Source of the DNA: Streptomyces sp. Z26
GTDB lineage: Bacteria; Actinomycetota; Actinomycetes; Streptomycetales; Streptomycetaceae
Length of the DNA: 64,000 nucleotides
NCBI RefSeq assembly: GCF_003665095.1
Contig: NZ_RCHV01000002.1
Location: forward strand, 5,646,501 to 5,710,500
Direction of reading: 5' to 3'
Under the pieces are notes generated by a model. That model was not told the origin of the DNA, ran no database searches, and was given only the letters and a program-made list of their open reading frames with translations. Both the position numbers and the translations under genes were made by a program. Shown here in pieces: positions 51,184 to 58,965 of the stretch. Every line of letters starts with the position of its first letter. Position 1 is the stretch's first letter.

Positions 51184-52047
51184 TCAGGCGTCCGGGAGCG
51201 GCCGGGGAGCCGCCGTGAGCCAGCCGAAGGCGGCGGCGCTCGGGGCGTCGCCGGGTTTGTACTCCAGCCCGATCCGGCCCTCGTAACCGGCGGCGGTGAG
51301 CCGCCCGAGGAGGTCCGCGAAGTCCAGCCCGCCGGTGCCGGGGGCGCCGCGCCCGGGGCAGTCGGCGATCTGCACGTGGCCGGTCACGGGCGTGTACGTG
51401 TCGATGACCCGGTGCAGGTCCTCGCCGTTCCGCGCCAGGTGGTAGAGGTCCATCAGGAACCGCGCGTTGTCCAGCCCGGTCGCCGCGTTGACGGCGTCCA
51501 CGGCCTCCACGGCCCGCGGCGCGCTCACCAGGGGGTAGTCCGGGGACTCCGCTGCGTTGAGCGCCTCCACCAGCAGCACCGCGCCGATCCGGTCGGCGGC
51601 GCGGGCCGCCAGCGCCAGGTTGTCCAGGGCGAGGGCGTCCTGTTCGGCGGCGGGGACACCGGCGACGCGGTTGCCGTAGAGGGCGTTGAGGGCCGTGCAG
51701 CCGACGGACGCGGCGAAGGAGGCGGCGACGTCCACGTTCGCCCGGAACCGCTCGGACTCCTCGCCCGGCAGCGACAGGGCGCCGCGGTCGGGGCCGGGCA
51801 GCCGACCGGCGTAGAAGTTCAGGCCGGTCAGCCGGGTGCCCGCGGTGTCGAGCGCGGCGTGGAGCGCGTCCAGCTCGGCGGGCGGCGGCACGGGCGCGTC
51901 GACCCAGGGCCACCACAGCTCGACGTCGGTGAACCCGGCGGCGGCAGCGGCGGCGGGCCGCTCCAGCAGCGGCAGTTCGGTGAAGAGGATCGACAGGTTG
52001 ACGGTGAACCGGTGGTTCGCGCCGCCGACCTCTGCGAGGGGGGCCAC
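51184..52047 (-). CDS. hyi: Hydroxypyruvate isomerase
   Basis: A 287-residue AP-endonuclease-2-like TIM barrel. Metal/catalytic residues are seen in VLLVEALNAAESPDYPL (Glu), FLMDLYHLARNGEDLH (Asp-His), HVQIADCPGRGAPGTGGLDF (His/Asp) and GRIGLEYKPG (Glu), matching Hyi. It interconverts hydroxypyruvate and tartronate semialdehyde. It starts at GTG 52047 after GGAAGGGAG and is the first gene of the minus-strand glyoxylate group, with a palindromic operator about 30 bp upstream. The 137 bp before glxR are filled with imperfect GTACGGGCGCGG-like repeats. Confidence 0.9.
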   Translation of the reverse strand: MAPLAEVGGANHRFTVNLSILFTELPLLERPAAAAAAGFTDVELWWPWVDAPVPPPAELDALHAALDTAGTRLTGLNFYAGRLPGPDRGALSLPGEESERFRANVDVAASFAASVGCTALNALYGNRVAGVPAAEQDALALDNLALAARAADRIGAVLLVEALNAAESPDYPLVSAPRAVEAVDAVNAATGLDNARFLMDLYHLARNGEDLHRVIDTYTPVTGHVQIADCPGRGAPGTGGLDFADLLGRLTAAGYEGRIGLEYKPGDAPSAAAFGWLTAAPRPLPDA

Positions 52048-52360
52048 GGTGATCGTGCTCCCTTCCGTTCATCGACTTCCATAATGTGGAAGTAAGTTTC
52101 TGCTTGTTGGAACAGTGCGATGCGGAGGTCGACGCTGTCAAGGGGTGCCGCGCGGCACCGTGCGACGCGGCGCACCCGCGTCCGTACGGTGCGAGCGCCC
52201 AACTGCCGCCGCTGTGGGGGCGGTTGACGCGACCGGGCACGGCGGAGGCGAGCCGCGCGGGGCGGTCATAGACTCCGCCCTGGAGCGCAGTGCCCCGGTT
52301 GTGCCCTCCCGTGAGGCCGACTGAGGAGAAACGCAGGTCATGGGCTAGGGAGGCCGCAGG
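52048..52360. other. Divergent control region of hyi and the small-gene pair
   Basis: The 313 bp hold no gene. The left part (52060-52125) is AT-rich and carries the operator of the glyoxylate genes; the right part is GC-rich with GGGAGG just before GTG 52361. Confidence 0.5.
52076..52092. promoter_or_regulatory. Palindromic operator of the glyoxylate operon (IclR/AllR-like)
   Basis: CTTCCATAATGTGGAAG is a perfect 6-bp dyad with a 5-base spacer. TTCCA/TGGAA arms are characteristic of IclR-family sites, and AllR of that family controls allantoin and glyoxylate genes in Streptomyces. A looser second copy (TTC-N7-TTGGAA) follows at 52098-52112. Confidence 0.6.
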
Positions 52361-52633
52361 GTGCGACTGAAGGTGGAGTTCACGACCGAGCCGTTCGACC
52401 TCGACGAGGCGCCCCGGCACGCGGTCGTCGCACGGGAGACCGTGCAGGGCGCGGGGCTGGACGCGGTGGACGTCGGGCCGTTCGGCAACACCGCGGAGGG
52501 CGCCGCCGACGACGTGCTCGCCGCCGTGCAGGCGATGCTCAGCCGCAGCCTCGCGGCCGGTGCGACGCGGGTGTCCGTCCAGGTCAACGTCCTACCCGCG
52601 GACGGCGGTACGGACGGCGGTGCGGGCGCGTGA
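52361..52633 (+). CDS. Small conserved-looking protein of unknown function
   Basis: A 90-residue cytoplasmic protein with an alpha/beta pattern: RLKVEFTTEPFDL, a helix AADDVLAAVQAMLSRSLAAG, then TRVSVQVNVLPA. No catalytic or metal motif is visible and I do not recognise the family. GTG 52361 is preceded by GGGAGG. Its stop overlaps the next GTG, so it is translationally coupled to the helix-turn-helix protein and the two probably act together. Position between the glyoxylate and urate genes suggests a regulatory or sensing role in purine catabolism. Confidence 0.55.
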   Translation: MRLKVEFTTEPFDLDEAPRHAVVARETVQGAGLDAVDVGPFGNTAEGAADDVLAAVQAMLSRSLAAGATRVSVQVNVLPADGGTDGGAGA

Positions 52634-53067
52634 CGGAGGCGGAGGGCGGCGCGGTCGAGGACGGCGCGGCGGAAGGCGGCGCGGGGCGACGGCCGTTCGC
52701 GGACGACCCGTTCGTGCGCGCGGTGAAGCCCCTGGTGGACGCGATGGGCGGCGAGCTGGTCGCGCCCGCCGAGGCCGGGGGTGACGACGTCGTGCTGGCC
52801 TGGGAGGGCGCGGACGTGGTGGCCGTACGGCTGCCGCACCTGTCCGACTCCCTGGACCACATCCTGGCCGAGCTGGAGCGGCGCCACGGGATGCCCCTGG
52901 CCGAACTGGACCGGAAGACGAAGCAGTCGGTGGTGCGCGTCCTGGAGACACGGGGCGCGTTCACGGTGCGGCACGGGGTGGAGACCGTCGCGGGCGCGCT
53001 CGGGGTGTCCCGCTTCACCGTCTACAACTACCTGAACCGCGAGAACGCGGCGAAGGAGAACGGCTAG
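52630..53067 (+). CDS. YheO/DauR-type helix-turn-helix protein
   Basis: A 145-residue protein. After a Gly/Glu-rich start, residues 25-90 look like a small sensor (PAS-like YheO region). The end, MPLAELDRKTKQSVVRVLETRGAF followed by TVRHGVETVAGALGVSRFTVYNYLNR, matches the DauR/YheO HTH_22 helix-turn-helix, with LGVSRFTVYNYL as turn and recognition helix. It is shorter than most members. It is coupled to the 90-residue protein and lies between two purine-catabolism operons, so control of one or both is a reasonable guess. Confidence 0.7.
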   Translation: MTEAEGGAVEDGAAEGGAGRRPFADDPFVRAVKPLVDAMGGELVAPAEAGGDDVVLAWEGADVVAVRLPHLSDSLDHILAELERRHGMPLAELDRKTKQSVVRVLETRGAFTVRHGVETVAGALGVSRFTVYNYLNRENAAKENG

Positions 53068-53115
53068 GCGGTCCGCCCGCGAAGCGCCGCCGGGGGCGGG
53101 AGTTCTCCGAGAGTT

Positions 53116-53155
53116 TCAACAAAGTGTTGACGCCGTGTCCGGTGAGGACTTAGCT
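53116..53155 (+). promoter_or_regulatory. Promoter and operator of the urate operon
   Basis: TCAACA-AAG-TGTTGA (53116-53130) is a perfect dyad that contains part of the -35 TTGACG (53127-53132). Seventeen bases on is TTAGCT (53150-53155) as -10. A repressor at the dyad would cover the -35. Confidence 0.6.
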
Positions 53156-53194
53156 GTTCCCAGCCCGAACCGCTGTCCGGCCTCGGAGGCTCCC

Positions 53195-53716
53195 GTGACG
53201 TCGACCCCCACCACCGGTCTGACCTGGCTCAACACCGCCGAGGCGGACGACGTGCGCGCCGCGCTGCGCGAGGTGTGCGCCTCGTCCGCGTGGGTCGGCG
53301 GCGTACTGGCCCGGCGTCCGTACGCCGACACCGCCGCGCTGCACCGCGCCGCCGACTCGGCCGTCGCCGGGCTCGGCGCGGACGACCTGGCCGAGGCCAT
53401 GGCGGCACACCCGCCCATCGGCCGACCGAAGCCCGGCGACCCGGCGTCCACGCGGGAACAGCGCGGGATGGCGGGCGCGTCCGAGGAGTTGAGGGCGGAG
53501 ATGCTCGAACTCAACCTGGCGTACCAGGAACGGTTCGGCCACGTGTTCCTCATCTGCGCCACCGGACTGACGGGGGAGCAGATGCGCGACGCCGTACGGG
53601 AGCGTCTCGGCAACCCGCCGGAGCGCGAGTGGGAGGCCGTACGGTCCGAACTCTCGAAGATCAACCGCATCCGGCTGACCCGCCTCGCCGACGCACCCGA
53701 AGGAGCACCGTCATGA
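53195..53716 (+). CDS. uraD: OHCU decarboxylase (2-oxo-4-hydroxy-4-carboxy-5-ureidoimidazoline decarboxylase)
   Basis: A 173-residue all-helical enzyme giving S-allantoin from OHCU, the last step of urate oxidation. It has the family's AMAAHPPIGRPKPGD (catalytic His and Arg region), REQRGMAGASEELRAEMLELNLAYQERFGHVFLICATG and NINRIRLTRL-like SKINRIRLTRLAD. I start at GTG 53195 (TCGGAGG at 6 bases); an upstream in-frame extension has no ribosome site. It is first of an operon with HIU hydrolase (4-base overlap) and urate oxidase. Confidence 0.92.
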   Translation: MTSTPTTGLTWLNTAEADDVRAALREVCASSAWVGGVLARRPYADTAALHRAADSAVAGLGADDLAEAMAAHPPIGRPKPGDPASTREQRGMAGASEELRAEMLELNLAYQERFGHVFLICATGLTGEQMRDAVRERLGNPPEREWEAVRSELSKINRIRLTRLADAPEGAPS

Positions 53717-54210
53717 GCGTCGCCCCGCCCACCGGCCGTCCGACGCTGGTGTCCACGCACATCCTGGACACCAGCGTCGGACGGCCCGCCGCAGGGGTCG
53801 CCGTCGAGCTGTCCGTACGCGACGGCGCGGACGGCGGCTGGACGCCCTACGGCGCGTCCGCGACCGACGCGGACGGCCGCTGCGCGGACTTCGCCGCGCT
53901 GCCGCCCGGCACCGGGCAGGCGCGGCTCACGTTCGCCACCGGCCCGTACCTCGCCGCCCGCGCGGGCGGTCCGGGGCGGGGCGCGGAGCGGGACCAGCAG
54001 GACCCATCGCAGACCGACACGACCCACACCGGCCAGGCAGCCGGGGAACGGCAGGACGCCCCCCGCATCAGGGACAGCGCCCCCGAGGAGGGGGAACGCG
54101 GCAGTTTCTTCCCGGAGGTGACCGTGGCCTTCACGGTCGAGCCGGGCGAGCACTACCACGTACCGCTGCTGCTCAACCCGTACGGCTACTCCGTGTACCG
54201 AGGGAGCTGA
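53713..54210 (+). CDS. uraH: 5-hydroxyisourate hydrolase (transthyretin-like)
   Basis: A 165-residue member of the transthyretin-related family, hydrolysing 5-hydroxyisourate to OHCU. Conserved parts are STHILDTSVGRPAAGV (catalytic His), YGASATDADGRC, SFFPEVTVAFTV, HYHVPLLLNPYGYSVYRGS with the terminal Y-R-G-S. Between YLAARAG and SFFPEV lies an extra hydrophilic stretch of about 40 residues rich in Gln, Asp, Arg and Thr, making this one longer than the usual 105-135. Active-site residues are all present, so it should work. It is coupled to uraD and 8 bp from urate oxidase. Confidence 0.92.
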   Translation: MSVAPPTGRPTLVSTHILDTSVGRPAAGVAVELSVRDGADGGWTPYGASATDADGRCADFAALPPGTGQARLTFATGPYLAARAGGPGRGAERDQQDPSQTDTTHTGQAAGERQDAPRIRDSAPEEGERGSFFPEVTVAFTVEPGEHYHVPLLLNPYGYSVYRGS

Positions 54211-54218
54211 CACCCGAC

Positions 54219-55184
54219 ATGCCCACGATTCTCGGCCAGAACCAGTACGGCAAGGCGGAGAACCGCGTCGTCAAGATCACGCGGGACGGCGCGGTCCACC
54301 ACATCAGGGACCTGAACGTCTCCGTCGCCCTCTCCGGCGACATGGACGACGTCCACTACTCCGGTTCCAACGCCCACGTGCTGCCGACCGACACCACGAA
54401 GAACACCGTGTACGCCTTCGCGAAGCAGCACGGCATCGCGTCGCCCGAGCAGTTCGGGACCGCGCTCGCCCGGCACTTCGTGACCAGCCAGGAGGCGATA
54501 CGCCGGGCGCGGATACGCGTCGAGGAGTACGCCTGGGAGCGCGTCGACACCACCGCGTCGGAGGCCGCGTCCGGGGCCGGTTCCGCGTCCGGCGGCGACG
54601 GCGGGCCGCGGCACTCGTTCGTCCGCAAGGGACAGGAGACGCGCACCGCGCAGATCACGTACGACGGCGACCGGTGGGAGATCCTCTCCGGACTCACCGG
54701 GCTGACGGTCCTCAACTCCACCGACTCCGAGTTCAGCGGCTACGTCAAGGACGCGTACACCACCCTCCCCGAGGACCACGACCGCATCCTCGCCACCGAC
54801 GTCACCGCCGTCTGGCGGCACGACACGGCGGACGGCGACGGCACCGCGCCGGACGGCGGCGTACGGGACTGGGACGAGTCGTACGTCCGCGCCAAGGCGC
54901 ACATGCTGCGCGCGTTCGCCGAGACGTACTCGCTGTCGCTCCAGCAGACGCTCTACCAGATGGGCGCGCGCGTCATCGACCACTGCGCGGGGATCGACGA
55001 GATCCGCTTCTCCATGCCCAACAAGCACCACTTCCGCGTCGACCTCGCCCCCTTCGGGCTGACGAACGACGCGGCCGACGGCGCCGTCTACTACGCGGCG
55101 GACCGTCCGTACGGTCTCATCGAGGCCACTGTGCTGCGTGACGGCGCCGAGCCGCGCATCCCGGTGGACATGACCAACCTCTGA
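54219..55184 (+). CDS. uox: Urate oxidase (uricase)
   Basis: A 321-residue cofactor-free uricase with two T-fold domains. N-terminal NQYGKAENRVVKITR holds the catalytic Lys; HVLPTDTTKNTVYAFAKQHG the Thr; then TVLNSTDSEFSGYVKDAYTTLPE, MGARVIDHCAGIDEIRFSMPNKHHF (conserved His near the end) and GLIEATVLR. It oxidises urate with O2 to 5-hydroxyisourate and H2O2. An insertion SEAASGAGSASGGDGG (about 108-123) is low-complexity. The three urate genes are contiguous in reverse order of the pathway steps. The ribosome site GGGAGC precedes ATG 54219. Confidence 0.95.
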   Translation: MPTILGQNQYGKAENRVVKITRDGAVHHIRDLNVSVALSGDMDDVHYSGSNAHVLPTDTTKNTVYAFAKQHGIASPEQFGTALARHFVTSQEAIRRARIRVEEYAWERVDTTASEAASGAGSASGGDGGPRHSFVRKGQETRTAQITYDGDRWEILSGLTGLTVLNSTDSEFSGYVKDAYTTLPEDHDRILATDVTAVWRHDTADGDGTAPDGGVRDWDESYVRAKAHMLRAFAETYSLSLQQTLYQMGARVIDHCAGIDEIRFSMPNKHHFRVDLAPFGLTNDAADGAVYYAADRPYGLIEATVLRDGAEPRIPVDMTNL

Positions 55185-55330
55185 GCCCGCGAGGCCCCGG
55201 TACGCGGTCGGGTGCGCCCACCGCGCACCCCGGCGCCCGGAGCGGCCCCGCCGCCGTACCGCCCGCTCCGGCACCCGCGCCACCGTGGCCCCGCCGTGCC
55301 CACCCGCCGACGAGAACGAGGAACCCCCTC

Positions 55331-56752
55331 ATGGCAGACAGCCCCCATCCGACGGACCCGCCGGGCAGCACCGCGGCCGTCACCCGCACCGTCATCGAGA
55401 ACTGCGCCGTCGCGACCGTCGACGCGGCCGACACCGAGTACGCCACCGGTCACGTCGTCGTCGCCGGCGACCGCGTCGAGTCCGTGGGCGCGGGCCCGGC
55501 CCCGGCCGGACTCCCCGACGTCGTACGCCGGATCGACGGCACCGGCCACCTCGCCACCCCCGGCCTGGTCAACACGCACCACCACTTCTACCAGTGGCTC
55601 ACCCGCGGACTCGCCCAGGACTCCCACCTGTTCGACTGGCTGGTGACGCTCTACCCGACGTGGGCGCGGATCGACGAACCCATGGTGTACGCGGGCGCCC
55701 GCGGCTCCCTGGCGATGCTCGCCCGGGGCGGCGTGACGACGGCCGCCGACCACCACTACATCTTCCCGCGCGGCTCCGGCGACCTGCTCGGCGCGGAGAT
55801 CCGGGCCGCCCGCGAGACCGGCGTACGGTTCACGGCCGCGCGCGGCTCCATGGACCGGGGCGTCTCGGACGGCGGGCTGCCGCCGGACTTCGCCGTCGAG
55901 TCCACCGAGGAGGCGCTGCGGGCCACCGAGGAGGCCGTCGACCGGCACCACGACGCGTCGTTCGGTTCGATGCTGCACATCGCGGTCGCGCCCTGCTCCC
56001 CGTTCTCCGTCTCCACCGACCTGATGCGCGAGGCCGCCGCGCTGGCCAGGCGCAAGGGCGTACGGCTGCACACCCACGGCTCGGAGACGGTGGAGGAGGA
56101 GAAGTTCTGCCACGAGCTGTTCGGGATGGGGCCCACCGACTACTTCGAGTCGACCGGCTGGCTCGGCGACGACGTGTGGATGGCCCACTGCGTGCACATG
56201 AACGACGCGGACGTCGCGGCGTTCGCGCGCAGCGGTACGGGCGTCGCGCACTGCCCGTCGTCCAACGCGCGGCTGGCGGCGGGCATCGCGCGGGTGCCGG
56301 ACATGCTGGCGGCGGGCGTACCCGTGGGGCTCGGCGTGGACGGCACCGCGTCCAACGAGTCCGGCGAACTCCACACCGAGCTGCGCAACGCGCTCCTCGT
56401 CAACCGCCTCGGACGGCACCGCGAACGGGCGCTGACGGCACGTCAGGCGCTGCGCCTGGGCACGTACGGCGGGGCGCGGGTCCTCGGCCGCGCCGACGAG
56501 ATCGGCTCCCTCGAACCGGGCAAGCTCGCGGACCTGGTGCTGTGGAAGCTCGACGGGATCGGCCACTCGTCGATCGCGGACCCGGTCGCCGCGCTGGTGC
56601 TGGGCGCCGCCGCCCCCGTGACGCTGTCGCTGGTCGGCGGCCGTCCGGTGGTGGAGGACGGGCGGCTGCTGACGGTCGACGAGGACGACGTCGCGCGGGA
56701 CGCGCGGCACCAGGCGGAACGGCTGGCGCGGATCGCGGCCGACGCGGACTGA
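55331..56752 (+). CDS. 8-oxoguanine deaminase-type amidohydrolase
   Basis: A 473-residue metal-dependent amidohydrolase of the AtzB/TrzN/8-oxoguanine deaminase group. It has the HxH metal pair in LVNTHHHFYQWLTRG (about 82-96), LHTHGSE (metal His and catalytic Glu), MAHCVHM (metal His) and GLGVDGTASNESGEL (metal Asp). It releases ammonia from an aminated purine; the product of 8-oxoguanine would be urate, fitting the preceding uricase genes. Hydroxydechloroatrazine ethylaminohydrolase is the common automatic name but unlikely as natural role. It follows uox by 146 bp and ends before two hairpins. Confidence 0.85.
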   Translation: MADSPHPTDPPGSTAAVTRTVIENCAVATVDAADTEYATGHVVVAGDRVESVGAGPAPAGLPDVVRRIDGTGHLATPGLVNTHHHFYQWLTRGLAQDSHLFDWLVTLYPTWARIDEPMVYAGARGSLAMLARGGVTTAADHHYIFPRGSGDLLGAEIRAARETGVRFTAARGSMDRGVSDGGLPPDFAVESTEEALRATEEAVDRHHDASFGSMLHIAVAPCSPFSVSTDLMREAAALARRKGVRLHTHGSETVEEEKFCHELFGMGPTDYFESTGWLGDDVWMAHCVHMNDADVAAFARSGTGVAHCPSSNARLAAGIARVPDMLAAGVPVGLGVDGTASNESGELHTELRNALLVNRLGRHRERALTARQALRLGTYGGARVLGRADEIGSLEPGKLADLVLWKLDGIGHSSIADPVAALVLGAAAPVTLSLVGGRPVVEDGRLLTVDEDDVARDARHQAERLARIAADAD

Positions 56753-57211
56753 CCGGCCGCGCGTACGGGCCGGTCCATGGACCGGCCCGCACACCGACTC
56801 CGGCCGGGGGGACGGCCCCGGCCGGGTCCGGGCAGCCCGTGGGGCCGCCCGGACGGCCGTTCCCGGGGCGCGCGCGCAGGCGCGGCGCCCCGGGGACGGG
56901 CCGCCGCTCCGCCACCGGGCGAGCGGCACCCGTACGGGGACCGCGCGGGGGCAGCCGCGCACCCCGGGCCCGTATCCCGCACGCGGCACCCCGTCTCCGT
57001 ACCGCCGCGGCGGCACCAGGTGCCCCCGGCAGCACGGCACCTCGGTACCCCGGCCGTGGCGGGCGGGCCACCGGCACCACCCCGGGCGCGACGCACCACC
57101 ACCGCACACGGGACCACCGCGCACGAGCACGCGTACGTGTGCGGCGCGGCTCCCCCTCCCTGAAACCGCGTGCCGCCACCGGCACCCGTTCAACCGACAG
57201 GAGGAACCGGC
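56753..57211. other. Intergenic region with tandem hairpins before the permease
   Basis: The 459 bp hold no credible gene. They contain two terminator-like hairpins (see 56767-56894), then plain GC-rich DNA, and AGGAGG just before GTG 57212. I see no clear promoter. Confidence 0.5.
56767..56894 (+). terminator. Tandem terminator hairpins
   Basis: The first is a 22-base perfect palindrome made of GGGCCGGTCCA and its complement (56767-56788), 15 bases past the deaminase stop. The second is CCCGGGGCGC paired with GCGCCCCGGG (56862-56871 with 56885-56894; loop 13). Confidence 0.65.
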
Positions 57212-58618
57212 GTGGCCAAGACGCCCAGGTTCACCGCGCACCGCAGCACTCCCGACGGCGCCGACGCGGCGCCCGGGACCCCGGCGGAGAAGCATCCCGT
57301 CGACCGGACCCTGCCGCCGTTCCGCCTCGTCACCGCCGGGCTCCAGCACGTGGCGGCGATGTACGCGGGCGTGGTCGCGCCGCCGCTGGTCGTCGGCACG
57401 GCCGTCGGCCTGTCCGTCACCGAACTGACCTTCCTCATGGGCGCCAGCCTCTTCACGGCGGGCATCGCCACGCTCCTCCAGACGCTGGGCGTCTGGCGGA
57501 TCGGCGCCCGGCTCCCGTTCGTCAACGGCGTTACCTTCGCCGGGGTCGCGCCCATGCTCGCCATCGTCGACTCCCGGCCGGGCGACGACGCGCTGCCGGT
57601 GATCTTCGGCGCCGTACTGGTCGCGGGAGCGCTGGGCTTCCTCGTCGCGCCCTACTTCAGCAGGCTGGTGCGCTTCTTCCCGCCGGTCGTCACCGGCACC
57701 GTGATCACCCTGATCGGGATCTCGCTGCTGCCCGTCGCGTTCGGCTGGGCGCAGGGCGGCGACGCCGCCGCGGCCGACTACGGCGCCCCGAAGAACATCG
57801 CGACGGCCGCCGCCACCCTCCTCCTCGTCCTCCTGCTGCGCCGCTTCACCCGCGGCTTCGTCCGGCAGATCGCCGTCCTCCTCGGCCTGCTCGTCGGTAC
57901 GGTCGCCGCCGTACCGCTGGGCCTGACCGACTTCGGCGCGCTCGACGCGGCCGACCCGGTGGGCTTCCCGACGCCGTTCCACTTCGGGGCGCCGCAGTTC
58001 TCCGCCGCCGCGATCGTCTCCATGTGCGTCGTGATGCTCGTGTCGATGACCGAATCCACCGCCGACATGCTGGCCCTCGGGGAGATCGTCGAACGGCCCG
58101 CCGACGAACGGACGATCGCCGCCGGGCTGCGCGCCGACACCCTCGGCTCGTTCGTCAGCCCCTTCTTCAACGGCTTCACGTGCAGCGCCTTCGCGCAGAA
58201 CATCGGTCTCGTCGCGATGACGGGCGTACGCAGCCGGTTCGTCGTCGCGGCGGGCGGCGGCATCCTCGTGCTGCTGGGGCTCTGCCCGCTCGCCGCGGCG
58301 CTCGTCGCCACCGTGCCGCTGCCGGTGCTCGGCGGGGCGGGCGTGGTGCTGTTCGGGTCGGTCGCGGCGAGCGGCATCCAGACGCTCGTACGGGCCGGAC
58401 TCGACCGCGACGACAACGTGCTGATCGTCGCCGTCTCCCTCGGCGTCGGCATCATCCCGATCACCGCCGACGGCTTCTACCACGCCTTCCCGGAGAGCGC
58501 CCGGATCGTCCTCGACTCCGGGATATCCACCGGCTGCGTCACGGCGATCGCCCTCAACCTCCTCTTCCACCACATCGGGCACCGCCCCGCCGTCCCCGCG
58601 CCCCGCACCGGCGGCTGA
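57212..58618 (+). CDS. NCS2 family xanthine/urate permease
   Basis: A 468-residue transporter with about 14 helices of the nucleobase-ascorbate (NAT/NCS2) family. The family signature Q-N-x-G-x4-T-G is present as QNIGLVAMTGVRSR (about residue 328), with SMTESTADMLALGEI in helix 8. AAMYAGVVAPPLVVG and FVNGVTFAGVAPM are typical of xanthine/urate carriers. Neighbouring uricase and deaminase genes make urate or xanthine the likely substrate. GTG 57212 follows AGGAGG. It differs from the AzgA-type permease at 38742, so the region carries both purine-carrier branches. Confidence 0.9.
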   Translation: MAKTPRFTAHRSTPDGADAAPGTPAEKHPVDRTLPPFRLVTAGLQHVAAMYAGVVAPPLVVGTAVGLSVTELTFLMGASLFTAGIATLLQTLGVWRIGARLPFVNGVTFAGVAPMLAIVDSRPGDDALPVIFGAVLVAGALGFLVAPYFSRLVRFFPPVVTGTVITLIGISLLPVAFGWAQGGDAAAADYGAPKNIATAAATLLLVLLLRRFTRGFVRQIAVLLGLLVGTVAAVPLGLTDFGALDAADPVGFPTPFHFGAPQFSAAAIVSMCVVMLVSMTESTADMLALGEIVERPADERTIAAGLRADTLGSFVSPFFNGFTCSAFAQNIGLVAMTGVRSRFVVAAGGGILVLLGLCPLAAALVATVPLPVLGGAGVVLFGSVAASGIQTLVRAGLDRDDNVLIVAVSLGVGIIPITADGFYHAFPESARIVLDSGISTGCVTAIALNLLFHHIGHRPAVPAPRTGG

Positions 58619-58786
58619 GCCGCCCACCGGCCGCCGGGGTGCCGCACCTCACACCCGCGCCCGCGCCGTACGGCGGGACGGACGGCCCGCGTCCCGCACC
58701 CCCGCCGCGATGTGGCCCGGCTCACCCGCCCCACGGGCAACAGTGCAGGCCAGCGGCCCGTGGCCGGTCCCGTTCGGCTACGAAAA

Positions 58787-58798
58787 CGTATCGATACG
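58787..58798. promoter_or_regulatory. Perfect 12-bp palindrome upstream of sulfatase
   Basis: CGTATCGATACG, flanked by GAAAA and GACC, stands out in a GC-rich region 168 bp before the sulfatase start. Its shape suits a LacI- or GntR-type operator; the regulator is unknown. Confidence 0.45.
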
Positions 58799-58933
58799 GA
58801 CCTGCCGGGCGCCCCCGCGCACGCGCCGACCGCCTCCCGTACGCCAGGTCCGGGCCGTTCCCGGGCCCGCGCGAGGGGCCGTCGGGGCAATCGGAGGCGC
58901 GACGGAGGCAACCGAAACGTGGGTGAAGATGAT

Positions 58934-58956
58934 CCTTCAGCGTGAAGCCCTGAAGG
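58934..58956 (+). promoter_or_regulatory. Hairpin covering the sulfatase ribosome binding site
   Basis: CCTTCAG (58934-58940) and CTGAAGG (58950-58956) pair perfectly around a 9-base loop. The right arm includes most of the AAGGAG ribosome site (58953-58958) for GTG 58966, so the mRNA fold could limit translation. Confidence 0.5.
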
Positions 58957-58965
58957 AGCCACGAC

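Larger units (their letters stand above)
58619..58965. other. Control region of the sulfatase gene
   Basis: The 347 bp hold no gene. An AT-richer part (58780-58800) contains the palindrome CGTATCGATACG; a hairpin over the ribosome site ends the region. Confidence 0.5.

Noticed and set aside
55091..58627. A 1178-codon minus-strand frame across the deaminase and permease genes
   Set aside because: Composition is low-complexity (Asp/Gly/Arg/Glu) and the plus-strand genes have clear domains; it is a GC artefact.
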